DNA from: Actinobacteria bacterium IMCC19121
GTDB lineage: Bacteria; Actinomycetota; Actinomycetes; Nanopelagicales; Nanopelagicaceae
DNA: 64,000 bases
Assembly (NCBI GenBank): GCA_002284895.1
Contig: CP015605.1
Location: 744,001 to 808,000, forward strand
Direction: 5' to 3'
Shown: positions 54,259-62,166 of the stretch, piece after piece
Layout of the letters: the number at the start of each line of letters is the position of its first letter
Position numbering within the stretch: the stretch's first letter is position 1
The notes under the pieces: model-generated
What the model was told of the DNA's origin: nothing
Databases searched by the model: none
Seen by the model: only the letters and a program-made list of their open reading frames with translations
Translations under genes and position numbers: made by a program

Positions 54259-55016
54259 GCCGCACCTATCTTTCCATCGTGGTTTGCTTGAAGTGTTGCG
54301 ATTTCATCAATAATCATGCCACCGATCTTGATGAGATCTTTCTGAGTCAATCGTGTTGATGGACCAGAAACTGAAATTGCACCAACTACGCGGCCATCGT
54401 GCTCGCGGATGGGTGCTGCTACTGCTACTAAACCTTCTTCTAACTCATCAATGATGAGGGCGTAGCCCTTCTTGCGCACAACCTCTAACTCTTCTAGAAG
54501 TTTGGTTCGAGATGTAATGGTCTTTGATGTGCGCTTTTCTAAACGACCTGCAGGAATACTCACTGTTGCATATGCAAGTAAAACTTTGCCAAGTGCTGAT
54601 GCGTGATAGGGAACAGACTTACCAACCCAATTCGTGGCAGATAATAGGTATTGACCATCTACTTGGTCGATTAACTTAAGGTCCCCGTTACCTGCAACTG
54701 CCAAGTTAGCTGTCTCACCAGTTCTATTAGCTAGAACTTCTAAAATTGAGTGCATGCGTGCAACAAGAATCGAGTCATGGTTTTGTCCACGTGCAAATTG
54801 TGTGAGAACTGAACCCGCGATGTAGGCACCATTTCGATCGCGCAGCAATAATCCTTGCCGTTCAAGTGCACTTAAGATTCGAGAGGTCGTGCTCTTTGGT
54901 AATCCGTAGATGCGTGCAAGTTCAGTAAGAAGAGGAGGAGTCTGTGATTCCAAAATGTGAATTAAGAGCGAAGACGCACGATCAATTGCTTGCGTGCCGC
55001 TATGAAGTTCGGCCAT
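54255..55016 (-). CDS. IclR family transcriptional regulator
   Basis: 253 residues. An N-terminal winged helix (AIDRASSLLIHILESQTPPLLTELARIYGLPKSTTSRILSALERQGLLLRD) and a C-terminal IclR effector domain (YHASALGKVLLAY, KKGYALIIDELEEGLVAVAAPIREHDGRVVGAISVSGPSTRLT). It is divergent from the MttB gene across a 134-base region holding two inverted repeats. The ligand is probably betaine, choline or a breakdown product (inference). An AAGGGGG ribosome binding site precedes the ATG. Confidence 0.93.
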   Translation of the reverse strand: MAELHSGTQAIDRASSLLIHILESQTPPLLTELARIYGLPKSTTSRILSALERQGLLLRDRNGAYIAGSVLTQFARGQNHDSILVARMHSILEVLANRTGETANLAVAGNGDLKLIDQVDGQYLLSATNWVGKSVPYHASALGKVLLAYATVSIPAGRLEKRTSKTITSRTKLLEELEVVRKKGYALIIDELEEGLVAVAAPIREHDGRVVGAISVSGPSTRLTQKDLIKIGGMIIDEIATLQANHDGKIGAA

Positions 55017-55043
55017 CTCACACCCCCTTAGAAGGTTTCACTA

Positions 55044-55063
55044 TATGGAACCATAGTTCCATA
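55044..55063. promoter_or_regulatory. IclR-type operator palindrome
   Basis: TATGGAAC-N4-GTTCCATA, an exact 8-4-8 inverted repeat with the TGGAAC/GTTCCA half-sites typical of IclR-family operators. It lies 28 bases upstream of the iclR start and overlaps a TATAGT -10-like element on the minus strand (55,040-55,045), which suggests autoregulation. Confidence 0.7.
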
Positions 55064-55086
55064 ACTTAAGAGTATTCTCGTGCGTG

Positions 55087-55124
55087 TTCGAGGTCAATAG
55101 CGCCACAACGCTATTAATATCGAA
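55087..55124. promoter_or_regulatory. 38-base two-tier dyad upstream of the MttB gene
   Basis: TTCGA-N4-AATAGCG-N6-CGCTATT-N4-TCGAA: outer arms (55,087-55,091 and 55,120-55,124) and inner arms (55,096-55,102 and 55,109-55,115) are exactly symmetric about one centre. TATTAA at 55,112-55,117 could be the -10 of the MttB promoter, so this is a candidate second operator. Its centre is 52 bases from the centre of the IclR palindrome, about five helical turns. Confidence 0.55.
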
Positions 55125-55138
55125 CTACTACTACAGGT

Positions 55139-55143
55139 AAGGA
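55139..55143 (+). promoter_or_regulatory. Ribosome binding site of the MttB-family gene
   Basis: AAGGA with 7 bases to GTG 55,151; this decides the GTG as start for the MttB-family protein. Confidence 0.7.
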
Positions 55144-55150
55144 ATTAACC

Positions 55151-56590
55151 GTGAGCTTTATTAACAAGATGCCCCGCTATGAAATCTTGAGCGAAGAATC
55201 GATGGCAACGCTGACCCTTGGTTGGAAACGCATCGTCTCTGAAATCGGTATTGAGTTCATGAGCCCTTGGGCAATCGATCTATTGCGCGAAAACGGTCAG
55301 ACTGTAGAAGGCGATAACGTTAAATTTGATCCCGAATGGATCTTGAAGCAAGTTGCTAAGGCTCCAAGCCAGTTCAACCTGCAGGCACGTAATCCAAAGA
55401 ACAATGTTCAAATCGGTGGAGACTCCATGGTCTTCGGTGGTGTGTATGGCCCACCATTTGTTCGCGAAGGCGATGTTCGTCGCGATGCGACTTTTAAGGA
55501 TTATGAGAATTTTTGTAAGTTAGCGCAAAGCTATGACGCATTAGATAGCGTCGGCGGTGTTGTCTGTGAGCCTAATGATCTCTCACTTGATTCACGCCAC
55601 TTAGATATGGCATATGCCGCGGCAACTCTGACCGATAAGTTTTTTATGGGTAACGTTGTAACGGCGCAGAATGCAAAAGATGTTATTGCAATGTCTGAGA
55701 TTATCTTCGGTGGTCGCAAATCAATTGAAGATACTCCAGCGTTAATTTCATTGATTAACTGTAATTCACCGCTTCGCTGGGATGATCGCATGCTTGATTC
55801 ATTGCGCGAATACGTTCTTGCAGGACAGCCAGTTGTAGTCACACCATTCCTATTGATGGGTGCAATGAGCCCAGTAACAATTCCAGCAACACTTGCACAG
55901 CAAATTGCTGAAGCTCTCACCGGAATTGCACTTGCTCAAACTCTTAATCCAGGATGCCCAATTGTCTTTGGTTCATTTCTTTCCAACATTGATATGCAGT
56001 CAGGTTCACCACAATTTGGTACTCCTGAGTCAGGTATTGGCCTGCTGTGTACTGGCCAGATTGCACGTAGCTTTAACCTTCCATTCCGTGGAGGCGGCGG
56101 TTTGAACTCATCGCAAACAGTTGATGCTCAATCTGCTTATCAAACAATGATGACGATGATGCCAACATTTCTCTCTGGCACTAACTGGGTTATGCACACA
56201 GCTGGCTGGTTAGAGGGCGGTCTTGTTTCTTGCTACGAGAAGTTCGTTGTTGATATCGAAATCCTTCAATCGCTGATGACTGAGTTCACTCCACTTGAAT
56301 TTAACGTTGAATCTCTCGCCTTTGATGCTCACGTTGAAGTCGGCCATGGTGGCCACTTCCTAGGAGCTGCCCACACTATGGAGCGCTTCCGTGACTGTTT
56401 CTACCGCCCATTTTTAACAAATAGCGATAACTATGAGCGCTGGATGCGACTTGGAGCAAAGGACACAAAGGCACGCGCCTCAGAGATTTATATCAAGAAG
56501 CTTGAAGAGTATGTGCAACCAGAGATGGATGCACGTATGAAGCAAGAGCTAGATGAGTTTGTGGCAAAGCGCAAGAGCGAACTAGATTAA
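55151..56590 (+). CDS. MttB-family corrinoid methyltransferase without pyrrolysine, probable glycine betaine methyltransferase
   Basis: 479-residue TIM barrel of the trimethylamine methyltransferase (MttB) superfamily. Family segments: GWKRIVSEIGIEFMSPWAIDLLRENGQ, GDSMVFGGVYGPPFV, FFMGNVVTAQNAKDVIAM, PVVVTPFLLMGAMSPVTIPATLAQQIAEAL, GIGLLCTGQIARSFNLPFRGGGGLNSSQTVDAQSAYQ and HVEVGHGGHFLGAAHTMERF. The frame contains no in-frame amber codon, so it is a non-Pyl member, like MtgB, which demethylates glycine betaine. Substrate assignment to betaine rests on the following betB, proVWX and betA genes; carnitine, proline betaine or related quaternary amines remain possible. It heads a plus-strand run divergent from iclR and the corrinoid genes. 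Confidence 0.88.
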   Translation: MSFINKMPRYEILSEESMATLTLGWKRIVSEIGIEFMSPWAIDLLRENGQTVEGDNVKFDPEWILKQVAKAPSQFNLQARNPKNNVQIGGDSMVFGGVYGPPFVREGDVRRDATFKDYENFCKLAQSYDALDSVGGVVCEPNDLSLDSRHLDMAYAAATLTDKFFMGNVVTAQNAKDVIAMSEIIFGGRKSIEDTPALISLINCNSPLRWDDRMLDSLREYVLAGQPVVVTPFLLMGAMSPVTIPATLAQQIAEALTGIALAQTLNPGCPIVFGSFLSNIDMQSGSPQFGTPESGIGLLCTGQIARSFNLPFRGGGGLNSSQTVDAQSAYQTMMTMMPTFLSGTNWVMHTAGWLEGGLVSCYEKFVVDIEILQSLMTEFTPLEFNVESLAFDAHVEVGHGGHFLGAAHTMERFRDCFYRPFLTNSDNYERWMRLGAKDTKARASEIYIKKLEEYVQPEMDARMKQELDEFVAKRKSELD

Positions 56591-56594
56591 GTAA

Positions 56595-58079
56595 ATGGTC
56601 GCAACGCTCTATATCGATGGTGCTTGGAAAAGCGCATCAGATGGTGGGGCACACGATGTGCACAGCCCGCATGATCAAAGCGTTGTTGCAACCGTCTCAC
56701 AGGCCACACAAGATGACGTTTTAGATGCCATCACCGCTGCCCGCATATCTTTTGATTCAGGCATCTTCACATCATGGAGCTTTGAGCAGCGCGGTGCATT
56801 AGTTGCAAAGGTTGCCGACATTCTTGAACGTGATTTAAAAGCAATTGCAAAAAAGGAAAGCGATGACACAGGAAAGCGTATTGTTGAAGCTGAATATGAC
56901 ATTGCAGATGTCATCGCTACATTCCGCCATTTTGCTGGCCTTGGTTTAAAGCAACATGATCGCGTTGTAGATGTGGGTATTTCTCACGTGAATAGCCGCA
57001 TCGTTCATGAACCTTTAGGTGTGTGTTCTCTGATTGGTCCTTGGAACTACCCGCTATTACAAATTGCGTGGAAAGTTGCACCGGCCTTAGTTGCTGGATG
57101 CTCATTCATTGTTAAACCTTCTGAATTAACTCCACAAAGTGCAATTGCACTTATGCATGCCATCGAAGAGGCTGGCACACCTAAAGGTGTTGCAAACTTA
57201 GTACTAGGTCCAGGCTCTGTAGTTGGCCACCATTTAATTAATGATCCACGAGTCGACATGGTTTCCTTCACTGGCGGCCTCAACACTGGTCAAACAATTA
57301 TGAAAGCAGCAGTTTCAACCGTGAAGCGCTTAGCTCTAGAGCTAGGTGGAAAGAACCCACATATTATTTTTGCTGATGCAGATATTGATGCAGCAATTGA
57401 TAACGCAGTAACCGCGGCGTTTTTGCACTCAGGCCAAGTCTGTTCTGCTGGAACACGTTTGATTGTTGAGCGCTCTATTCATGATCGTGTAGTTACAGAG
57501 ATTGTGCGCAGAGCGGCTCAGATTCGTATGGGTGGACCGGATGATTTAAGCGCAGAGACTGGACCACTTATTAGTAAGTCACACCTAGACGGTGTTACTA
57601 AGTATGTTCAAGCCGGTATTGCTGAAGGTGCAACTTTATTAGTTGGTGGAAAGCGAAGTGAAAAAAACGAGCATGCAAAGGGCTGGTATTTCCTGCCAAC
57701 AGTTCTAGATAACTGCACAACAAAGATGTTTTGTGTTCAAGAAGAATCTTTTGGTCCAGTAATGACCGTTGAAGTATTTGATAGTGAAAAAGAAGCAGTA
57801 GCAATTGGCAATGACACACCATTTGGACTCTCTGGTGGCGTGTGGTCAAAGGATGCAGACAAAGCTGCCCGCGTTGCAAGTGCACTTCGCCACGGAACAA
57901 TCTGGGTCAATGACTTTGGTCCATATAAGCCAGCTGCTGAGTGGGGCGGATACAAGCAATCTGGCATCGGCCGTGAATTAGGTGAGCATGGTTTGAGCGA
58001 ATACCTTGAAATCAAACACATTTGGACCAACAATGCTCCTAGTAAATCTGGCTGGTTTTCAGATGGGGGAGAAGGATAA
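56595..58079 (+). CDS. betB: Betaine aldehyde dehydrogenase
   Basis: 494-residue NAD(P)-dependent aldehyde dehydrogenase. The catalytic cysteine is Cys283 in HSGQVCSAGTR and the general base glutamate is in LALELGGKNPHI (about residue 249). GPWNYPLLQIAWKVAPALVAGCSFIVKPSE is the cofactor site, and the C-terminal FGPYKPAAEWGGYKQSGIGRELG is characteristic of betaine/aminoaldehyde dehydrogenases. Converts betaine aldehyde from BetA to glycine betaine. It starts 4 bases after the MttB-family gene and abuts proV. Confidence 0.9.
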   Translation: MVATLYIDGAWKSASDGGAHDVHSPHDQSVVATVSQATQDDVLDAITAARISFDSGIFTSWSFEQRGALVAKVADILERDLKAIAKKESDDTGKRIVEAEYDIADVIATFRHFAGLGLKQHDRVVDVGISHVNSRIVHEPLGVCSLIGPWNYPLLQIAWKVAPALVAGCSFIVKPSELTPQSAIALMHAIEEAGTPKGVANLVLGPGSVVGHHLINDPRVDMVSFTGGLNTGQTIMKAAVSTVKRLALELGGKNPHIIFADADIDAAIDNAVTAAFLHSGQVCSAGTRLIVERSIHDRVVTEIVRRAAQIRMGGPDDLSAETGPLISKSHLDGVTKYVQAGIAEGATLLVGGKRSEKNEHAKGWYFLPTVLDNCTTKMFCVQEESFGPVMTVEVFDSEKEAVAIGNDTPFGLSGGVWSKDADKAARVASALRHGTIWVNDFGPYKPAAEWGGYKQSGIGRELGEHGLSEYLEIKHIWTNNAPSKSGWFSDGGEG

Positions 58080-59108
58080 ATGGCTTCTGGGGCACCAATG
58101 ATTTCTGTAAAGAATCTCTGGAAAGTATTTGGCGCCAATGCTGACAAGGTAGTCGGCTCACCACTTGTAGACCTTTCTCGTTCAGAACTTCGCGCACAAA
58201 CCGGTAACACTATTGCCGTTCGCGATGTTTCATTTGATGTTGCCCCAGGAGAAGTATTCGTTGTTATGGGTCTTTCTGGATCTGGTAAATCAACTCTTGT
58301 CCGCTGTATGACTCGATTGGTTGAACCAACCCAAGGTTCAATGACTTTTGAAGGCGAAGACATTTTAAAAGTTGATAATGCCCGTCTGCGCGAGCTCCGC
58401 AAGACTCGTTTCTCTATGGTTTTCCAACACTTTGGTTTATTGCCTCACCGCAATGTTATTGACAACATCGCTTACTCACTTGAAATTAATGGCGTTAACA
58501 AAGCCGATCGGCACAAGCGCGCCAATGAAGTAATTGAACTTGTTGGCTTGCAAGGCTATTCACATGCCTACCCTGAACAACTCTCTGGCGGCATGCAGCA
58601 GCGCGTTGGTTTGGCTCGTGCATTGGCAGTAGATCCACAAGTTCTTTTCTTAGATGAACCTTTCTCAGCCCTTGATCCACTCATTCGCCGTGATATGCAG
58701 CAAGAAGTTATCCGATTGCACCACGAGCTGGGTAAGACAATGGTCTTTATTACTCATGATCTATCTGAGGCAGTAAAAGTAGGAGATCGCATTGCAATCA
58801 TGCGTGATGGTGCGATTGTTCAAATCGGAACTCCAGAGGATCTTGTAGCTAACCCTGCAGATGAATACGTTGCTAACTTCGTGCGCGATATTGCTAAGTC
58901 ACACGTCCTTACTCTTAAGCACTTAGCTAGAAAAGCCGAGCCTGGCGAGGCAACTGATGGACCAGAACTTGCCTCTAACACCATCATTCGCGAAGCCGCC
59001 CAAGTAATACTGCAGTCCCATAAACCAGTACGGGTCAATGACAATGGCACCGCACTAGGAATTGTCTCTAGCGAGGATGTATTGCGGTTAATTTCTGGTG
59101 GCGCTTAA
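58080..59108 (+). CDS. proV: Glycine betaine/choline ABC transporter ATP-binding protein
   Basis: 342-residue ATPase of the ProV/OpuAA group. Walker [10 protein letters not shown], signature [16 protein letters not shown] and Walker [17 protein letters not shown] are intact, as is the H-loop ITHDLSEA. The characteristic ProV insert is [19 protein letters not shown]. After the ATPase core there is a shortened C-terminal CBS-like region (about 285-342), shorter than the two CBS modules that make OpuA osmosensitive. The ATG directly follows the betB stop; the stop overlaps proW by one base (TAATG). Confidence 0.94.
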   Translation: MASGAPMISVKNLWKVFGANADKVVGSPLVDLSRSELRAQTGNTIAVRDVSFDVAPGEVFVVMGLSGSGKSTLVRCMTRLVEPTQGSMTFEGEDILKVDNARLRELRKTRFSMVFQHFGLLPHRNVIDNIAYSLEINGVNKADRHKRANEVIELVGLQGYSHAYPEQLSGGMQQRVGLARALAVDPQVLFLDEPFSALDPLIRRDMQQEVIRLHHELGKTMVFITHDLSEAVKVGDRIAIMRDGAIVQIGTPEDLVANPADEYVANFVRDIAKSHVLTLKHLARKAEPGEATDGPELASNTIIREAAQVILQSHKPVRVNDNGTALGIVSSEDVLRLISGGA

Positions 59109-61036
59109 TGAAGGTTCGTAAGTCCTATCTTCTTTTAGCCTCAGTAACTGTTTGGATTTTGCTGGGTCGTTTATTACATGGCAAAAATACTTTGCAAATA
59201 GACACCTATGAAAACACTTCTTTTACTAGTTTTGTTGGACAAAAAGCACTTGACCTACGCGGAAATCGAACCGAAAGCCCGGCTTTCATCTATTTCTTCA
59301 ATCCTATTCGCGGAGCAATTGATGGCTTTGTTCAGGTGATAAGAAATCTCATCGCAGTTCCAGCACCTAACTCAGTTATTCCAGTCATTGGTTGGTTAGG
59401 CGTCGTTGGACTAATTGCTTTTGCCGTTTATGCAACAAGTCAATGGCGAACTGCGTTGTTATCGGTCTCACTCTTACTTGCATGCGGCGCGCTGGGAATG
59501 TGGCAGTTCACCATGGACTCCATTGCAATGACACTGGCTGCAGTACTACTTTCATTGGCGGTAGGAATTCCACTAGGTATTTGGGCAGGTCTATCCGATC
59601 GCGTATTAAAAATTGTTACGCCCTTTCTAGATTTAGCACAAATTTTGCCAACCCTTGTTTATATGGCACCAATAGCACTGGTCTTTATGATCGGTGCGGC
59701 CTCAGCAACAATCGCAACGATGATTTACTCCATTCCAATCGCAATTCGCATTACTAGCCATGCAATTAGAAACTTGAATCAATCTCCGATTGAAGCTGCA
59801 GAATCAATGGGCTCAACACAAAAGCAGACTCTGACAAAAGTTCAAATCCCTATGGCTAAGCAGATGATTGTCTTGGGAATTAATCAAACTGTTATGGCTG
59901 CTGTTTCCTTCGTTGTAGTTGCTGCACTTATCGGAGCTCCTGGTCTGGGCAAACCAGTTATTGAAGCTTTGATTATTCGAAACGTTGGGCAGGGCTTTGT
60001 TGCTGGATTTGCTGTAGTTTTCTTAGCTATTTTGCTCGATCGCAGCACAAGTGCTGCGGCTAAGCGTCAGGACTCTTTTATTCCACCGACTGAAAAGCAG
60101 ATTAAAATTAAGCGAATCACTCTCATTGTCAGCGCAGTACTAGCTGTAATTTCAGTGTTTCTATCTCGCACAATGCTTTGGGCGGCAGTATGGCCAAAAG
60201 AAGTCACCATTGCTCCGCAAGTTGCAAAAGTTACTAACAACGCAACCGGATGGATCTTAGAAAACCTAACCATATTTACTGTTGGTTTTAAGGACTTGAT
60301 TTCCTATTCCATCCTCAATCCTTTGGAATCTCAACTATCGGCTTCACCTTGGTATGTAACCGTTGCGATGATTGTGGCTCTTGCCCTCATAATTGGTGGA
60401 GTCCGAACTGCGATTTTGGCATTTGTTCTGGCAATGGCAATTGTTGTCTCAGGACTTTGGTATGAAGCAATGCTCACCCTTACCCAGACAATTGTTGGGT
60501 GTTTACTCACGATGATAGTTGGAATTGCACTAGGTATTTGGACTGGACGCAATGATCGAGCTGAGCGAGTACTTCGTCCATTTCTTGATGCCGGACAGAC
60601 ACTTCCTGCATTTGTTTATTTAGTTCCAATGCTGGGCTTATTTGGCCCAACTCGATTTACAGCAATTGCCACAGGCATTGTTTATGCAATTCCTGTGGTT
60701 GTGAAAATCGTTTGCGAAGGAATAAGAGCAGTTCCACACTCACTCGTTGAAGCAGCAACTGCTGCAGGTTCAACAACGCGCCAGATTATTACCAAGGTGC
60801 AACTTCCTGCTGCTAAGAAAACTATTTTGCTTGCAACTAACCAAGGCTTGATCTATGTCTTGGCTGTAGTAGTTATTGGTGGCTTTGTGGGAGCTGGCGG
60901 CCTTGGCTACTTAGTAATCGTTGGAAACTCCAAGCCAGAGCTGCAAGGAAAGGGTCTTATTGCAGGCGCAGCTATTTTGCTGCTTGGTGTTATTTTTGAC
61001 CGGATAATGCAAGCCGGCGCCCGTCGCTCCTCATAA
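59108..61036 (+). CDS. proW: Glycine betaine ABC transporter permease, two fused ProW-type domains
   Basis: 642 residues, about twice the size of an ordinary ProW. Two complete permease modules are seen. Module 1 covers about residues 95-310 with coupling-helix motif EAAESMGSTQKQTLTKVQIPMAKQ. Module 2 covers about 400-635 with EAATAAGSTTRQIITKVQLPAAKK. Each is preceded by extra membrane helices and contains a 'LGIW.G..DR' segment. The modules differ clearly in sequence, so the duplication is old. A single chain can therefore supply both halves of the membrane channel. It ends without overlap and proX follows after 89 bases. Confidence 0.93.
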   Translation: MKVRKSYLLLASVTVWILLGRLLHGKNTLQIDTYENTSFTSFVGQKALDLRGNRTESPAFIYFFNPIRGAIDGFVQVIRNLIAVPAPNSVIPVIGWLGVVGLIAFAVYATSQWRTALLSVSLLLACGALGMWQFTMDSIAMTLAAVLLSLAVGIPLGIWAGLSDRVLKIVTPFLDLAQILPTLVYMAPIALVFMIGAASATIATMIYSIPIAIRITSHAIRNLNQSPIEAAESMGSTQKQTLTKVQIPMAKQMIVLGINQTVMAAVSFVVVAALIGAPGLGKPVIEALIIRNVGQGFVAGFAVVFLAILLDRSTSAAAKRQDSFIPPTEKQIKIKRITLIVSAVLAVISVFLSRTMLWAAVWPKEVTIAPQVAKVTNNATGWILENLTIFTVGFKDLISYSILNPLESQLSASPWYVTVAMIVALALIIGGVRTAILAFVLAMAIVVSGLWYEAMLTLTQTIVGCLLTMIVGIALGIWTGRNDRAERVLRPFLDAGQTLPAFVYLVPMLGLFGPTRFTAIATGIVYAIPVVVKIVCEGIRAVPHSLVEAATAAGSTTRQIITKVQLPAAKKTILLATNQGLIYVLAVVVIGGFVGAGGLGYLVIVGNSKPELQGKGLIAGAAILLLGVIFDRIMQAGARRSS

Positions 61037-61115
61037 ACACCACGAAATAACCCCCTTAATCACTAGCCCTTGGCTCATCTGCGCCTTAGGCTATGGGCAA
61101 AACTTATAACTCTTT

Positions 61116-61121
61116 AGGAGG
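61116..61121 (+). promoter_or_regulatory. Strong ribosome binding site of proX
   Basis: AGGAGG, a perfect Shine-Dalgarno match, stands 4 bases before ATG 61,126 and decides that start over an in-frame ATG at 61,093. It suggests much higher translation of the binding protein than of the membrane parts. Confidence 0.85.
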
Positions 61122-61125
61122 GTTA

Positions 61126-62088
61126 ATGAAATCACTATTCGGTCGCCGTTCGGCAATCGTTACTGTCGTAATTGCAGCAGCGCTGATTTTGTCAGGTTGC
61201 AGCAAGAGCGTTAACGATTCTGCAGGCGGAGCCTCAGGAGACTGTGGTTCTTGGGCAATTGCAATGCACGCATGGGGCGGTTACACAGCTTCAGCTCAAG
61301 TAGTTGCAGAAGTAGCAAAGCAAGAATTGGGTTGCACAATCACTCAGACAACTCTGGATGAGGGTCCAACAACATATGATGCAATGGAAGCTGGAACAAT
61401 CGATGTAGTAATCGAAGATTGGGGCGGCGGACGTTGGAAGGATTGGACTGATCGCGGAGCTGTAGTTGAAGCTGGCGAAAACGGAAATATTGGAATTATC
61501 GGTATGTATGTCGCTCCATGGATGGTTGAAAAGTATCCAGACATTACAGACTCAAAGAACTTGAACAAGTATGCAGCTCTATTTAAGACTGCAGATTCAG
61601 GTGGCAAGGGTGCATGGTTTGAAGGCCCAGCTGGTTACACAACAATCGGTGAAAAGATGGTTGCTGCTAACAAGTTGAACTTCAAAGTTATTTTCTCAGG
61701 TTCAGAAGCTGCTCTTGTTGATGGCTTCTTGAATGCAGAAAAGAATAAGACTCCATTCATTGGTTATGCATGGCAGCCTTGGACACTTCACTCCAAGCTT
61801 CCAACACTTGAAGCAGCCCGTGTTAATTTCCCTGCTAATGACTGGAGCGATCCAGCAAAGGCAAGCGGACTAACCGACTACCCATCAACACCACTCATCA
61901 AATTGATCTCAAAGAAGCTCAATGATGCAAATGATCCATTTACTTCACTTGTTAAGAACTTCAAGTGGACTAATGCTGATCAGAACGGTGTTGCGGCAGA
62001 CCTAGAAGGCGGAATGACAGCAGAAGAAGCAGCTAAGAAGTGGATTGCTGCTAACACTGCCACTGTTAATTCATGGCTAGGTAAGTAA
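61126..62088 (+). CDS. proX: Glycine betaine/choline-binding lipoprotein (ProX/OpuAC-type)
   Basis: 320-residue substrate-binding lipoprotein. The signal peptide MKSLFGRRSAIVTVVIAAALILSGC ends in lipobox LSGC (Cys25), so it is membrane-tethered. The mature part has AMHAWGGYTASAQVVAEVAK and DVVIEDWGGGRWKDW, and WFEGPAGYTTI and YAWQPWTLHSK later; the many tryptophans fit an aromatic cage for quaternary ammonium ligands. Belongs with ProVW. A clear terminator follows the stop. Confidence 0.92.
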   Translation: MKSLFGRRSAIVTVVIAAALILSGCSKSVNDSAGGASGDCGSWAIAMHAWGGYTASAQVVAEVAKQELGCTITQTTLDEGPTTYDAMEAGTIDVVIEDWGGGRWKDWTDRGAVVEAGENGNIGIIGMYVAPWMVEKYPDITDSKNLNKYAALFKTADSGGKGAWFEGPAGYTTIGEKMVAANKLNFKVIFSGSEAALVDGFLNAEKNKTPFIGYAWQPWTLHSKLPTLEAARVNFPANDWSDPAKASGLTDYPSTPLIKLISKKLNDANDPFTSLVKNFKWTNADQNGVAADLEGGMTAEEAAKKWIAANTATVNSWLGK

Positions 62089-62100
62089 AAACAGTCTAAG

Positions 62101-62148
62101 AAGCAAGGCCCTTACTTGGTGTAATTGACTAAGTAAGGGCCTTGTTTT
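62101..62148 (+). terminator. Rho-independent terminator after proX
   Basis: CAAGGCCCTTACTT (62,104-62,117) pairs perfectly with AAGTAAGGGCCTTG (62,131-62,144) around a 13-base loop, followed by TTTT. Flanking A and T bases extend the stem. Confidence 0.92.
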
Positions 62149-62153
62149 ATTAG
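62125..62153 (+). promoter_or_regulatory. Candidate betA promoter nested in the proX terminator
   Basis: TTGACT (62,125-62,130) and TATTAG (62,148-62,153) are spaced by 17 bases and resemble a housekeeping sigma factor promoter. The -35 lies in the terminator loop, and the right stem arm forms the spacer. The predicted transcript would start about 7 bases before ATG 62,167, almost leaderless. Confidence 0.5.
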
Positions 62154-62166
62154 TAGACTTCCGGCC

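Noticed and set aside
53774-54313. Plus-strand frame opposite the corrinoid protein gene.
   Set aside because: Shadow of a strongly conserved gene with DVHDIG motif; no homology of its own.
55151-56590. Possible pyrrolysine (in-frame amber) in the MttB-family gene, as in methanogen MttB.
   Set aside because: The frame is open through all 479 residues with no in-frame TAG before the terminal TAA, so it is a non-Pyl member.
57737-58402. 221-codon minus-strand frame over the betB-proV junction.
   Set aside because: Spans two well-identified plus-strand genes; composition is that of an antisense frame.
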